The notes below the pieces were generated by a model. That model did no database searches. It was not told the DNA's origin and saw only the letters and a list, made by a program, of their open reading frames with translations. From positions 1 through 64,000 of the forward strand of contig PKYK01000023.1 of the NCBI GenBank assembly GCA_003133665.1: 64,000 nucleotides of DNA, written 5' to 3'. Made by a program: the position numbers and the translations under genes. This stretch comes from Acidimicrobiaceae bacterium. GTDB lineage: Bacteria > Actinomycetota > Acidimicrobiia > Acidimicrobiales > RAAP-2. Below are positions 11,168 to 21,609 of the stretch, piece after piece. Within the stretch, counting starts at the first letter, position 1. Each line of letters begins with the position of its first letter.

Positions 11168-12464
11168 GAGGACATCCCCCGTGTTGGACGTGGGCGACGA
11201 AGTCGTCGCGGAACATCGAGATCGCCGAGTGAATGGACGAGGGGATGGAGGGTCCGAGCACGCAGATCGTGGTCTGCTGGGGGGGCCAGGTGAGACCGGG
11301 CGCGATGTTGTCCGAGAGGTCGAGCAGCAGGTCGATGTCCTCCGCGCGCCCGCCCCCGTGCTCGAGTCGGTACAGCACCCGTTCGAGCCAGCCCGAGCCC
11401 TCGCGGCACGGCGTGCACTGGCCGCACGACTCGCGCGAGAAGAACTTGGTGATGCGCCACGTCGCTCGCACCACGCACGTGGTCTCATCCATCACGACGA
11501 TGGATCCCGAGCCCAGCATCGAGCCCTTCTCGGCGACCTCGTCCTGACCCAGCGGCAGGTCGAGCAGATCGGGACCGAACCACGGAGCCGACACGCCGCC
11601 GGGGATGATCGCCTTCAGCTCCTTGTCGTCGATGATGCCCCCGCCGAGGGCGGGATCGTAGATCAGGTCACGGAAGGTGTTCTTCACCATCTCGATTTCG
11701 TAGACGCCGGGGTTCTTCACCCGACCGGCGAGCGCGAAGAGCCGGGTGCCCGTGGAACGCCCTCCGCCTAGGGCGGCGAACGCCGCACCGCCGTTGCTGA
11801 TGATCCACGGCAGGTTCGCCATGGTCTCGACGTTGTTGACGACCGTTGGTTCGCCGTAGAGACCGGTGACCGCGGGAAAGAATGGCGGCTTGATCCGCGG
11901 GAAACCCCGCTTGCCCTCGAGGGCCTCGATCAGCGCGGTCTCCTCGCCACAGATATAGGCGCCCGCGCCCGGGTGCACGACGATGTCGAGCGAGAACGAC
12001 GAACCGAAGATCTTCCGACCCAGGGCGCCGTGTTCGTAGGCGTCGTTGACCGCCTGCTGCACGCGCTCGAGGCCCAGGGCGAACTCGCCGCGCAGGAAGA
12101 GGAAGGCCTGGCTCACCTGCAGCGCGTAGGCCGCGATGATGATGCCTTCGACCAGCTGGTGCGGATCGCGCTCGACGAGGAAGTGGTCCTTGAACGTGGC
12201 CGGCTCGGACTCGTCGCCGTTCACCACGAGGTAGGACACCGGTGACTTGCGCAGCATCGACCACTTGCGACCGGCCGGGAAACCCGCGCCCCCGCGGCCC
12301 AGCAGCGAGGCCTCGTCCACTTCGGCCGCGACGTCCTCGGGGAACATCGACAGCGCCTTGCGCAGCGCGTCGTAACCACCGGTCGCGAGGTAGCGCGTCA
12401 AGGTGTGCGAGTCCTCGAACGACGCGCGCGACGAGACGATGCGGGGGGCGTCGAGCGTGGCCAC
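11160..12464 (-). CDS. nuoF: NADH-quinone oxidoreductase subunit F
   Basis: GTG start at 12464; GRGGAGFPAGRKWSML, GAYICGEETALIEALEG, ESCGQCTPCREG. Confidence 0.95.
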   Translation of the reverse strand: MATLDAPRIVSSRASFEDSHTLTRYLATGGYDALRKALSMFPEDVAAEVDEASLLGRGGAGFPAGRKWSMLRKSPVSYLVVNGDESEPATFKDHFLVERDPHQLVEGIIIAAYALQVSQAFLFLRGEFALGLERVQQAVNDAYEHGALGRKIFGSSFSLDIVVHPGAGAYICGEETALIEALEGKRGFPRIKPPFFPAVTGLYGEPTVVNNVETMANLPWIISNGGAAFAALGGGRSTGTRLFALAGRVKNPGVYEIEMVKNTFRDLIYDPALGGGIIDDKELKAIIPGGVSAPWFGPDLLDLPLGQDEVAEKGSMLGSGSIVVMDETTCVVRATWRITKFFSRESCGQCTPCREGSGWLERVLYRLEHGGGRAEDIDLLLDLSDNIAPGLTWPPQQTTICVLGPSIPSSIHSAISMFRDDFVAHVQHGGCPHD

Positions 12465-13084
12465 TACTTGGTCTCCTTGGCGGCGCGGGCCTCGCGGGCG
12501 GCCTGGGCCTCGGCCCGCTCGGCGACGACCTCGCCGCGATCGGCGCGCAGGCCCCCGCTTCGACGGACGCGGATGAGGGTGCCGTGCGACGGCACGTCGT
12601 GGTCGAGGCGACCACCGCGCAGGTCCTCGATCATCCCGTCGAAGGCTTCCGGCGTCGTCGTTCGCACGTAGCGGTGATTCACCTGCACGCACGGCGCCAG
12701 GTTGCAGTCGGCGAGGCACTCGGTCTCTTCGAGCGTGAACAGGCCGTCGGCGGACGTCGAACCGACCGCGCAGCCCAGGGTGGCGCTGGCGTGATCGAGC
12801 ATCTCCTCACCGCCGGCGAGCAGGCAGGCGATGTTCGTACAGATGCCCACGACGTACTTTCCGACGGGCTCGAGGTGGAACATGTCGTAGAACGACGCCG
12901 TGCCGCGCACGTCGGCGGGCGTGGTGCCGGTGAGTGCGGCCACTTCGGCGATTCCCTCGTCGCTCAGGTAGCCGTCCTGCTCCTGGGCGAGGTGCAACAG
13001 GGGCAACATGGCCGAGCGCTTGCGCGGGTAGAGCGCGACGAGCTCCTCGGCGCGCTGGCGCAGTTCGGTGCGAAAGTGACTCAT
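12464..13084 (-). CDS. nuoE: NADH-quinone oxidoreductase subunit E
   Basis: 206 aa; thioredoxin-like [2Fe-2S] subunit (GICTNIACLLAGG, ETECLADCNLAPCVQVN). Confidence 0.94.
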   Translation of the reverse strand: MSHFRTELRQRAEELVALYPRKRSAMLPLLHLAQEQDGYLSDEGIAEVAALTGTTPADVRGTASFYDMFHLEPVGKYVVGICTNIACLLAGGEEMLDHASATLGCAVGSTSADGLFTLEETECLADCNLAPCVQVNHRYVRTTTPEAFDGMIEDLRGGRLDHDVPSHGTLIRVRRSGGLRADRGEVVAERAEAQAAREARAAKETK

Positions 13085-14433
13085 CGGTCGACCTCACCCA
13101 TGACGGGGTCGATGGTGGAGATCACCGTGATGGTGTCCGACATCGCGCCGCCGCGCATCAGGAGCGACACCGCCTGCAGATTGACGAAGCTGGGACCGCG
13201 CACGTGGATCCGGTACGGCTTGGGTCCGCCGTCGGCCACGATGTAGCAGCCCAACTCGCCGCGCGGCGACTCGACGGCCGAGTAGACCTCGCCGGCCGGC
13301 ACGTGGAAACCCTCGGTGAACAGCTTGAAGTGGTGGATCAACGCCTCCATCGACTCGCCGATTCGCGCGCGAGGTGGCGGCGTGACCTTGGGGTCCTGGC
13401 TTCGATAGTCGCCGCCCGGCATCATGTCGATGCACTGGCGCACGATGCGGATGGACTCGCGAATCTCGTTGAGACGGATGGCGTAGCGGTCGAAGTTGTC
13501 GCCGTAGGTGCCCACGATGACGTCGAAGTCGACCTGGTCGTACGCGAGGTAGGGCATCGAGCGGCGCAGGTCCCAGGGAACGCCGGTCGAGCGCAGCAGC
13601 GGTCCGGTGACGCTGAGCGCGAGCGCCTCCTCCGCGGTCATCGGCGCGACGCCCACCATGCGCGCGCGAAAGATCGGCTGGCCGGTCAGGAGCTGGTCGT
13701 ACTCGTACGTCCGCTCGTTGATCGTGTCACAGATCACCAGCACGTCGTCCTGCCAGCCGTCGGGCAGGTCGGCCGCGACGCCGCCGGGGCGGACGTAGTT
13801 CAGGTTCATCCGGAGTCCCGCGGTCTTCTCGAAGAAGGCCAGGATCAACTCGCGTTCGCGCAGTCCGTAGATCATCATCGACGACGCGCCCAGGTCCATG
13901 CCGTTGGTCGCCATCCACACGAGGTGCGAGGAGATGCGGTTGAGCTCGCTCATCATCATTCGAATCCACACCGCGCGTTCGGGCACCTCGATGCCGAGCA
14001 ACGTCTCGACGGCCATGGAGTACGAGAGCTCGTTGATGACGGGACTGAGGTAGTCCATCCGCGTCACGTTGGTCCCGCCCTGGACGTAACTCAGCTCCTC
14101 GCCGGTCTTCTCCATGCCCGTGTGCAGGTACCCGATGACCGGCTTGGTGCGCAGCACGAACTCGCCGTCGAGCTCGAGCATCAGTCGCAGCACCCCGTGG
14201 GTCGAGGGGTGCGACGGGCCCATGTTGATGATCATGGTCTCGTCGTCGCGCCGATCGAAGTCGACCGAGTTCGGATCGAAGCTGCGACCGTCGAGGCGAA
14301 GGACCGCGCCGACCTCCCGGCTGAGTTCGCCCGGCGTCGTGACGTCGCGGCGCTGGAGTTCCTGGACCCCTTCGGACGTCTCGGCGGTCAACAGGTCGAG
14401 ACGCTCGGCGGTGCGGATGACGGGTTCGCTCAC
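13081..14433 (-). CDS. nuoD: NADH-quinone oxidoreductase subunit D
   Basis: GTG start ([13 protein letters not shown]); INMGPSHPSTHGVLRLMLELDGE, GYLHTGMEK. Confidence 0.95.
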   Translation of the reverse strand: MSEPVIRTAERLDLLTAETSEGVQELQRRDVTTPGELSREVGAVLRLDGRSFDPNSVDFDRRDDETMIINMGPSHPSTHGVLRLMLELDGEFVLRTKPVIGYLHTGMEKTGEELSYVQGGTNVTRMDYLSPVINELSYSMAVETLLGIEVPERAVWIRMMMSELNRISSHLVWMATNGMDLGASSMMIYGLRERELILAFFEKTAGLRMNLNYVRPGGVAADLPDGWQDDVLVICDTINERTYEYDQLLTGQPIFRARMVGVAPMTAEEALALSVTGPLLRSTGVPWDLRRSMPYLAYDQVDFDVIVGTYGDNFDRYAIRLNEIRESIRIVRQCIDMMPGGDYRSQDPKVTPPPRARIGESMEALIHHFKLFTEGFHVPAGEVYSAVESPRGELGCYIVADGGPKPYRIHVRGPSFVNLQAVSLLMRGGAMSDTITVISTIDPVMGEVDR

Positions 14434-14924
14434 CGGGGACCTGGCGCTTCCTTGAACTGCACGGGCACCCGACCACTGCCGTAGTCCTTGCGCAGCGGGT
14501 GCCCCTCCCACTCCTCGGGCATCAAGATCCGCGTCAGGTCGGGGTGGCCCTGGAACAACACGCCGAACATGTCGAACGCCTCGCGCTCCATGGCCTCGCT
14601 GCCCGGGTAGAGCATGAAGAGCGAATCGACTTGCGGCTCGTCGCTTCCGGCCTGGACGCGCACGCGCACGCGCAGGCGCTTCGAGAGGCTGAGCAGATTC
14701 ACGACGACTTCGAATCGGGTGGCCACGACGCCCTCGGGCAGGGCTCGATCGGCGAAGTCGAGATAGTCGACGCCGCACAGGTCGACGCACATCTCGAAGC
14801 CGTCGCTCTTGAACGCGTCGATCAAGGCGTGGTACTGCTCACGGGTCGGATGGCAGCACAGGTCGCAGGCGAGACCCTCGCTGGTCACGACTCCTGGGGG
14901 GGCCAAGGGGGGAAGGGTGATCAC
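14430..14924 (-). CDS. nuoC: NADH-quinone oxidoreductase subunit C
   Basis: GTG start overlapping the nuoB stop (GTGA); [36 protein letters not shown]. Confidence 0.92.
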   Translation of the reverse strand: MITLPPLAPPGVVTSEGLACDLCCHPTREQYHALIDAFKSDGFEMCVDLCGVDYLDFADRALPEGVVATRFEVVVNLLSLSKRLRVRVRVQAGSDEPQVDSLFMLYPGSEAMEREAFDMFGVLFQGHPDLTRILMPEEWEGHPLRKDYGSGRVPVQFKEAPGPR

Positions 14925-15484
14925 TTCGGCGTTCCCACCCTTACCGCCACTGGCACGTCCGGCGTCCAGGGGCTCTGCGCGCTCTCCACCGTGGTGGGGC
15001 GGCCTTCGCCACGACGCTTCATGATCTCGCCCGTGCGAATCTGCTCGTGCAACGTCAGGATCGCGTGCATCAGCGTCTCGGGGCTCGGGGGACAGCCCGG
15101 CGCGTACACGTCGACGGGGACGATCTGGTCGACGCCCTGCACGATGGCGTAGTTGTTGAACAGACCGCCGGTCGACGCGCAGACGCCCATGGAGATGACC
15201 CACTTGGGCTCCATCATCTGGTCGTAGACCTGGCGCAGCACCGGAGCCATCTTCTGCGAGACGCGCCCCGCCACGATCATCAGGTCGGCCTGGCGAGGCG
15301 AGTTGCGAAAGACCTCCATGCCAAAACGCGAGAGGTCGAAGTCGGCGCCGCCCGTGGCCATCATCTCGATCGCGCAGCAGGCCAGGCCGAACGACGCGGG
15401 CCACACCGACGCCCTACGCGCCCAGCGCGCGAGGTCCTCGATCTGACCGGTCAGGAAGTTGTGCTGCAGGTCTTCGAGCGCCAC
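14921..15484 (-). CDS. nuoB: NADH-quinone oxidoreductase subunit B
   Basis: 187 aa; [36 protein letters not shown]. Confidence 0.96.
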   Translation of the reverse strand: MALEDLQHNFLTGQIEDLARWARRASVWPASFGLACCAIEMMATGGADFDLSRFGMEVFRNSPRQADLMIVAGRVSQKMAPVLRQVYDQMMEPKWVISMGVCASTGGLFNNYAIVQGVDQIVPVDVYAPGCPPSPETLMHAILTLHEQIRTGEIMKRRGEGRPTTVESAQSPWTPDVPVAVRVGTPK

Positions 15485-15937
15485 TCACGCCGCCTTTTCG
15501 GGGTCGACGCCGATGCGCAGAATCGTTGACGAGCTCGTGCGCGAGGGCATGCCCGGCGTGAGGTGCTTGACCGGTCCCCAGGACAGGGCGCCCTCGCTTA
15601 CGAGGAAGAGCAGCGCGGCGAAGACCGTGAGGGAGAACGCCAGCACTTCGATGAGACCGAACAGGCCGAGTTGACGGAACACCACCGCGAACGGGTACAT
15701 GAAGACGATCTCGATGTCGAAGATCACGAAGATCATCGCGACGAGATAGAAGCGCACCGGAAACCGTTGTGGGGGTTCGACTTCCGGGACAATCCCGCAC
15801 TCGTAGGGCGCCAGCTTCGCATCCGAAGGTCGCTTGCGCGGGGCCGCCAGGGCCGACATCACGAGCGATCCCGATGCGAACAGCACTCCGAGAATCAGGA
15901 GTCCCAGTATTGGTAGGTACTGGTTCACGACCTTCAT
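15485..15937 (-). CDS. nuoA: NADH-quinone oxidoreductase subunit A
   Basis: MKVVNQYLPILGLLILG...; YECGIVPEVEPPQRFPVRFYLVAMIFVIFDIEIVF; start chosen inside the 15485..16009 ORF. Confidence 0.93.
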   Translation of the reverse strand: MKVVNQYLPILGLLILGVLFASGSLVMSALAAPRKRPSDAKLAPYECGIVPEVEPPQRFPVRFYLVAMIFVIFDIEIVFMYPFAVVFRQLGLFGLIEVLAFSLTVFAALLFLVSEGALSWGPVKHLTPGMPSRTSSSTILRIGVDPEKAA

Positions 15938-15991
15938 TTCTACCAGACCGCACGGGGCCCACTGCGCAGTTGCGCCCAGAGTCGAAAGGCC

Positions 15992-16006
15992 TAGGCTGAC
16001 TCGGTG
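15992..16006 (+). promoter_or_regulatory. Candidate leaderless promoter -10 (TAGGCT-N6-GTG)
   Basis: TAGGCT 15992-15997, 6 nt before GTG 16004; TTGCGC at 15970-15975 as possible -35. Confidence 0.5.
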
Positions 16007-17341
16007 CAAAGTCTCACCGAATTGAATTCACAAACGGCGACCTTCGACGTCGTCATTGTGGGCGCGGGCCCCAGTGGCTCGGCCTGCGCGTACTGGCTCG
16101 CCCAGGCCGGCTGGTCGGTCTGTCTCATCGAGAAGAAACAGTTCCCGCGCGAAAAGACCTGCGGCGACGGACTGACCCCGCGCTCGGTGCACCAACTCGC
16201 CCAAATGGGTCTCGAGCCGGCGCTGGTGGCCGGCGGACATCGCTACAACGGCCTGCGGGCCTTTGGCTTCGGGGCGACGCTCGAGATGAACTGGCCCGAT
16301 CACCCCGTCTTTCCGAACTACGGCTACACGATCACGCGTTTCAACCTCGACGGGCTGGTGGCCGATCGGGCGGTGAGCCACGGCGCGGTGTTGTTGAGCG
16401 GCGTGGAGGCCGTTGGCCTGCTGGAGCCGACCGAGTCGACGACCGGCGGCCTGAAGGGTGCGGCCGGCTTCCTGGTCAAGGAGAAGGAGACCGGGCTCAC
16501 GGCGGAGATCCGCGGCCGCTACCTCGTCGCGGGCGACGGGCAGAACTCGCGGCTCGGTCGCGAGCTCGGCACCGCGCGCAACCGTTCGTGGCCCATGGGC
16601 ATGGCCCTGCGCGGCTACTACACGAGCGATCGTCACGACGAGCCCTGGATCGACTCGCACCTCGACATTCGCGACCCCAAGGGCGACGTCGTGCCGGGCT
16701 ACGGCTGGATCTTCCCGCTCGGCGACGGCCGCGTGAACGTCGGCGTGGGCCTGCTCTCCACCGGCGGCGCGTGGAAGGGCGTCAACACGACGAAACTCCA
16801 GGAGTACTTCGTCGCCCAGACGTCCGACGCCTGGGGCCTCACCGACGAGACCTGTTGCGGCCCGGCGACCGGCGGGCGGCTCCCGATGGGCCTCGCCCTC
16901 GGACCACGCGTCGGCGCGAACACGATGATCATCGGCGACGCCGCCGGCACGGTCAATCCCTTCAACGGCGAGGGCATCGCCTACGCCTACGAGACCGGGC
17001 GGCTCGCGGCGGGGGTCCTCGCCGAGGCGCTGCTCGCGAATGACCCCAGTGCGCTTCGCCTCTACGACGAGCGCCTCGAGTCGGCCTACGGCGACTACTA
17101 CAAGGTGGCGCGCGCCTTCGTCCGCATCATCTCCGAGCCCAAGATCCTGGCGGCCTGCGTGGGCGTGGGACTGCGGGTCGAGCCGCTGATGCGCGAGCTC
17201 TTGAGCATGATGGCGAACCTGATGCGAAACGACTCCCAGGGGCCGGCCGAGCTCGGTTACCGTGCGCTCGTGCGCCTGGCCGACGTGATCCCCGAGCGGG
17301 CCTACGAACTCTTGTTGGGTAATCAACAGTCCGACGACTGA
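16004..17341 (+). CDS. Geranylgeranyl reductase family FAD-dependent oxidoreductase (menaquinone reductase-like)
   Basis: GAGPSGSACAYWLA N-terminal dinucleotide fold, CGDGLTPRSV, GDAAGTVNPFNGEGIAYAYETG. Confidence 0.85.
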   Translation: MQSLTELNSQTATFDVVIVGAGPSGSACAYWLAQAGWSVCLIEKKQFPREKTCGDGLTPRSVHQLAQMGLEPALVAGGHRYNGLRAFGFGATLEMNWPDHPVFPNYGYTITRFNLDGLVADRAVSHGAVLLSGVEAVGLLEPTESTTGGLKGAAGFLVKEKETGLTAEIRGRYLVAGDGQNSRLGRELGTARNRSWPMGMALRGYYTSDRHDEPWIDSHLDIRDPKGDVVPGYGWIFPLGDGRVNVGVGLLSTGGAWKGVNTTKLQEYFVAQTSDAWGLTDETCCGPATGGRLPMGLALGPRVGANTMIIGDAAGTVNPFNGEGIAYAYETGRLAAGVLAEALLANDPSALRLYDERLESAYGDYYKVARAFVRIISEPKILAACVGVGLRVEPLMRELLSMMANLMRNDSQGPAELGYRALVRLADVIPERAYELLLGNQQSDD

Positions 17342-17396
17342 AACGACGATGGGAAGTCCGTTGGCGTGACTACCGCAGAAAGCTAGGGAGGATTGA

Positions 17397-18212
17397 ATGT
17401 CGCTCACGAAGACCCTGATCCTGGGCTTCATCGCGGGCGCCACCATCGTCCTGGGGCTGCCGATCGGACGGATGCGCGCGCCCGCCCCGCGGATGCGCAC
17501 CATGCTCAACGCCCTCGCCGTCGGCGTGCTGTTCTTCCTCGTCATCGACGTCTTCTCCAACGCCTACCAGCCAATCCAGGCCCAACTGCACGCCCTGCAC
17601 CTGCACCGCGGCGGCTCGGGCGCACGCGCCGTGCTCGACGTCGCGCTGCTGCTGGGGGGCGCGGCCGTCGGGTTGCTGAGCCTCGCCGGCTACCAGAAGT
17701 GGTCGCGTAGTCGGCGGGCTTCGTCGTCCACCGCCTCGTCATCGAACGAGCACACCTCGCCGGCCCAGATCAGCATGATGATCGCCCTCGGCATCGGGCT
17801 GCACAACTTCGGCGAAGGTCTCGCCATCGGCTCGTCGTCGCACCTGGGCGCCATCGGGCTCTCCACGGTGCTGGTCATCGGCTTCGGGCTGCACAACGCG
17901 ACCGAGGGCTTCGGGATCGTCTCGCCGCTCGCGGGCGCGGCCCATCGACCGTCGTGGGGCTTCCTGGGGCTCGTCGCGTTGATCGGGGGCGGGCCCACCA
18001 CGCTGGGCACGCTGGTCGGGTGGCTGTGGTCGAGCACGACGCTGTCGATCGTCTTTCTGTCGTTGGCCGGCGGATCGATCATCTTCGTGATCTGCCAGCT
18101 GCTCTACGTCGCCGCCAAGAGCGCGAACCCCACGACCGTCTACCTCGGCGTCACGGCCGGTCTGCTCGCGGGATTCCTCACCGACATCATCGTGATGTCA
18201 GCCGGCGGTTGA
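17397..18212 (+). CDS. ZIP family metal transporter
   Basis: 271 aa; GLHNFGEGLAIGSS and GFGLHNATEGFGI motifs; AGGGAGG RBS. Confidence 0.88.
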   Translation: MSLTKTLILGFIAGATIVLGLPIGRMRAPAPRMRTMLNALAVGVLFFLVIDVFSNAYQPIQAQLHALHLHRGGSGARAVLDVALLLGGAAVGLLSLAGYQKWSRSRRASSSTASSSNEHTSPAQISMMIALGIGLHNFGEGLAIGSSSHLGAIGLSTVLVIGFGLHNATEGFGIVSPLAGAAHRPSWGFLGLVALIGGGPTTLGTLVGWLWSSTTLSIVFLSLAGGSIIFVICQLLYVAAKSANPTTVYLGVTAGLLAGFLTDIIVMSAGG

Positions 18213-19316
18213 TCAGACCGCGGTCGACGTCGTCGAAGTGATTCGCGACAGCAGCGTGTTCACCAGATTGGCGAGGAACGACTCGCTCTGGGGCCACGAG
18301 GTCACGAGTGCGCCGAGGGTCACCTCGAAGTGCCCGGCCGCCGCCTCGACCATGACGAGGTGCACCGGAACCGTCGCGCCGAGCTGGGTCAGGGTGACGA
18401 CCCCGCCGCGCGACCAGCCGCGGGTGAAGGTCTGGGGCTGCCAATTGGTCCCCGGTGACCCGATGGTCGCGGCCCCGCTGTTGCCCGAGAGGATGAGGCT
18501 GGCGTTCGACGCCGCGAAGCAGGCGCCGAAGTCCTTCTTCGACATCTCGGCGACGTCGCGCTTCACCATCGTGGTGGTGGCGTAGTACTGGGTGATCGAC
18601 GCCACCTGGAGGAAGTTCGAGGTGGCGCTGAGGACTCTTGACGAGACCTGGTAGTCGGGCATCTGCCCGGCCGCGCCGTAGACGCGGTCGCGCTTCGCGG
18701 TGACGCCCATGCACGTCTGGAACTGCGCCGAGACACGGCTCCACACCGAGGTCGCCGACGTCGTGGTGGTGGAGGCGGGGGTGGTCGTCGAGGTCACGAC
18801 TTGGTTGCTGGGCGGGAAGAGATACCCCAGCGCCGACGACGTCGTCGTGGTCCAGCCGGCCGGCAGGTCCTTCAGCGTCACGTTGACCGCCCGCGCGGCC
18901 GACAACTCGTGACCGTTCGAGCTTCCCTTCGAGAAGAACGCGGCGATGCCCCCGGCAAACGACGCGAGCAGGACGACGGCGATGACGGCGAAGACCCCGG
19001 CACGACGCTGGCGACGCGTGACCTCTCCCCCGTGTTCCAGCACGACCTCCCGCCAGGCTTCGAAGTCGTCCAGTCGCTTCGTGCGCCAGCAGTAGCGAAC
19101 GCCCGCCGCGGTGGCGAAGAGGGCCATACCCCTGGAGAATCGCGCCAACTGCAGGCTGGAGAGCTCGGACCAGGGCGTCTGCCAGGCCACGTCGGGTATG
19201 CCCGCGAGCTGGGTGAGGCCGCGGTCGTCGGCCAGCAGCGTCACCGGCGACGTGGGACCGTGGGGCACGAAACTCGGCCGGACGCTCCAGCCGCCGCTGC
19301 GCAGCGGTTCACTCAC
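18213..19316 (-). CDS. Uncharacterised membrane-anchored protein with Ser/Thr-rich linker
   Basis: GTG start overlapping the hemL stop; single TM (VFAVIAVVLLASFAGGIAAFF) then TTTPASTTTTSATS linker. Confidence 0.6.
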   Translation of the reverse strand: MSEPLRSGGWSVRPSFVPHGPTSPVTLLADDRGLTQLAGIPDVAWQTPWSELSSLQLARFSRGMALFATAAGVRYCWRTKRLDDFEAWREVVLEHGGEVTRRQRRAGVFAVIAVVLLASFAGGIAAFFSKGSSNGHELSAARAVNVTLKDLPAGWTTTTSSALGYLFPPSNQVVTSTTTPASTTTTSATSVWSRVSAQFQTCMGVTAKRDRVYGAAGQMPDYQVSSRVLSATSNFLQVASITQYYATTTMVKRDVAEMSKKDFGACFAASNASLILSGNSGAATIGSPGTNWQPQTFTRGWSRGGVVTLTQLGATVPVHLVMVEAAAGHFEVTLGALVTSWPQSESFLANLVNTLLSRITSTTSTAV

Positions 19317-20590
19317 GAGCTCGCCGCGACTCTGGCGGCCTGCGCCGCCGCTTCCACGGCGCGGGTGAGATCCCGTTCGCTGTGGGCCAGCGAGACGAAG
19401 AGGATCTCGTAGGCCCCGGGCGCCAGCGCCACGCCTCGCTCGAGCATGGCGTGAAAGAACGATCGGTAGAGCCCGTTGTCGCAGAGCACCTTGGCCTCGT
19501 CGAAGTTCGCCGGTGCGACGACCGGCTCGCGCGCCAGGTAGAGACCCATGAGCGGTCCCTGCACCGGGGTCGCCGCGTAGAGACCGGACGAAGCAACGGC
19601 GTCGCCCAACTGCTCGGCGAACCGGGCCACGCGCGCGCTCAGCTCGTCGAGGTCGCTCGGGCTCACGAGTTCGAGCACCTTGGTCCCCGCGGCGGTGGCC
19701 AGCGGATTGCCCGACAGCGTGCCCGCCTGGTAGACCGGCCCGAGCGGGGCCAGCGACGAGAGAATCCGTCGTGATCCGCCGAACGCGCCGACCGGGAGTC
19801 CCCCGCCGATGACCTTGCCGAAACACCACAGGTCGGGCGTGACGCCGAAGTACTGCTCGGCGCCGGCGTAGGCCAGCCGAAAGCCGGTGATGACCTCGTC
19901 GAAGATCAGCAGCGCGCCCACCCGGTCGCACTCGGCGCGCAGTCCCGCGAGGAAGCCGGGCGTCGGGGCCACCAGGTTCATGTTGGCCGCGACGGGTTCG
20001 ACGAGCACGGCCGCGATCGACTCATCGAGGGTGGGCACCTCGTTGTACGGGGCCACGATCGTGTCGCCGACCGCGCCCGCGGTGACTCCCGCCGAGCCCG
20101 GCAGACCCATCTGCGCGACGCCGCTGCCACCGGCCACGAGCAGCGCGTCGGAGTGGCCGTGGTAGCAGCCGTCGAACTTCACGATCTTGTCGCGACCGGT
20201 CGCCCCGCGCGCGAGACGCACCGCGCTCATCACCGCTTCGGTGCCCGACGAGACGAGCCGAACCTGCTCGAGGCCGGCCACGCGGCTGGTCATCGCTTCG
20301 CCGAGCAACACCTCGCCGGGCGTCGGGGCCCCGAACGTGGTGCCGCGGGTGACGGCTTCGCGCAGCACCGCCACGACCTCCGGGTGGGCGTGGCCGAGCA
20401 GTGAGGCGCCGTAGGACTGGACGAAGTCGAGGTACCTCTTCCCCTCGACGTCCTCGACGTAGGCGCCCTGGCCGCGCACGACCGTGTACGGCGTCCCGCC
20501 CACCGATCGAAAGGAGCGCACCGGCGAGTCGACGCCGCCGGGGATTACCCGCTGTGCGCGATCAAACCACGCCTGATTGGTGTTCGTCAA
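19313..20590 (-). CDS. hemL: Glutamate-1-semialdehyde 2,1-aminomutase
   Basis: 425 aa; IPGGVDSPVRSFRSVGG, LLIFDEVITGFR, FGKVIGGGLPVGAFGG. Confidence 0.96.
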   Translation of the reverse strand: MTNTNQAWFDRAQRVIPGGVDSPVRSFRSVGGTPYTVVRGQGAYVEDVEGKRYLDFVQSYGASLLGHAHPEVVAVLREAVTRGTTFGAPTPGEVLLGEAMTSRVAGLEQVRLVSSGTEAVMSAVRLARGATGRDKIVKFDGCYHGHSDALLVAGGSGVAQMGLPGSAGVTAGAVGDTIVAPYNEVPTLDESIAAVLVEPVAANMNLVAPTPGFLAGLRAECDRVGALLIFDEVITGFRLAYAGAEQYFGVTPDLWCFGKVIGGGLPVGAFGGSRRILSSLAPLGPVYQAGTLSGNPLATAAGTKVLELVSPSDLDELSARVARFAEQLGDAVASSGLYAATPVQGPLMGLYLAREPVVAPANFDEAKVLCDNGLYRSFFHAMLERGVALAPGAYEILFVSLAHSERDLTRAVEAAAQAARVAASS

Positions 20591-21567
20591 CGGCCGAGCT
20601 CCTCGGCCACTTCTCGGGCGAAGTACGTGAGCACGAAGTCGGCGCCGGCGCGGCGAACGGCCGTGAGCTGCTCGAGCGCGACGACCGTTCCGTCGATCCA
20701 GCCGTTGGCCGCCGCGGCCTTCACCATGGCGTACTCGCCGCTCACGTGATACGCGCTGATCGGCACGTCGAGTTCACGGCGCAGATCGGCCACGATGTCG
20801 AGGTAGGTCATGGCCGGCTTGACCATGACGATGTCGGCCCCCTGTTCAACGTCGGCGCGCGCCTCGCGCAGCGCTTCGCGGCGGTTGCGGGGGTCCTGCT
20901 GGTAGCCGCGGCGGTCACCGCCGTCGGCGATCTCCACCTCGACCGCGTCGCGGAACGGTCCGTAGAGGCCGCTCGCGTACTTGGCGGCGTAGGCGAGGAT
21001 CACCGTCTCGAAGAACCCGGCGCCATCGAGGGCGCTGCGGATGGCGCCGACCTGGCCGTCCATCATGCCGCTCGGCGCCACGACCGTGGCCCCCGCCTGC
21101 GCCTGGGCCACGGCGATGCGACCGTAGAGCTCGAGCGTCGCGTCGTTGTCGACGGTGCCGTCGGGGCGAACGACGCCGCAGTGTCCGTGCGACGTGTACT
21201 CGTCCAGACAGAGGTCGGCCATGAGGACCAGGTCGTCGGCGAACTCGTCGCGCAGCGATCCCAGCGCCGCCTGGACGATGCCCTTCGGGTCGTAGGCCCC
21301 GCTGCCGTATTCGTCCTTCTTCGTCGGCACGCCGAAGAGGATGACGCCGCCGACGCCGGCTCGGTGCAGGGCGCGAACCTCCTCGTGCAACGACTGAAGC
21401 GTGTGCTGGAACTGGCCCGGCAGCGAGTGGATGGGACGCGGTTCGCTCAGCGGCTCGGCGACGAAGAGCGGGGCGACCAGATCGTCGGGTGACAGCGTGG
21501 TCTCAGCGACCAGACGACGAAGGGCTGCCGTGCGTCGAAGTCGGCGAGGTCGTTCGGCGGGAAACAC
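20587..21567 (-). CDS. hemB: Delta-aminolevulinic acid dehydratase (porphobilinogen synthase)
   Basis: 326 aa; VLMADLCLDEYTSHGHCG, VAPSGMMDGQVGAIR, ADIVMVKPAMTYLD. Confidence 0.96.
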   Translation of the reverse strand: MFPAERPRRLRRTAALRRLVAETTLSPDDLVAPLFVAEPLSEPRPIHSLPGQFQHTLQSLHEEVRALHRAGVGGVILFGVPTKKDEYGSGAYDPKGIVQAALGSLRDEFADDLVLMADLCLDEYTSHGHCGVVRPDGTVDNDATLELYGRIAVAQAQAGATVVAPSGMMDGQVGAIRSALDGAGFFETVILAYAAKYASGLYGPFRDAVEVEIADGGDRRGYQQDPRNRREALREARADVEQGADIVMVKPAMTYLDIVADLRRELDVPISAYHVSGEYAMVKAAAANGWIDGTVVALEQLTAVRRAGADFVLTYFAREVAEELGR

Positions 21568-21579
21568 TTCGCCAGCCTA
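21565..21579 (-). promoter_or_regulatory. Candidate leaderless promoter -10 (TAGGCT-N6-GTG), hemB
   Basis: AGCCTA at 21574-21579 on +, 6 nt from the hemB start codon. Confidence 0.45.
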
Positions 21580-21609
21580 TTACCCTCGCCGGGCGGGCCT
21601 CCGGTCGAT

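Noticed and set aside
12934-14484. 516 aa + strand ORF opposite nuoD
   Set aside because: Antisense shadow of nuoD in high-GC sequence.
16028-17560. 510 aa - strand ORF opposite the GGR-family gene
   Set aside because: Antisense shadow ORF; the + strand protein has clear FAD-binding motifs.
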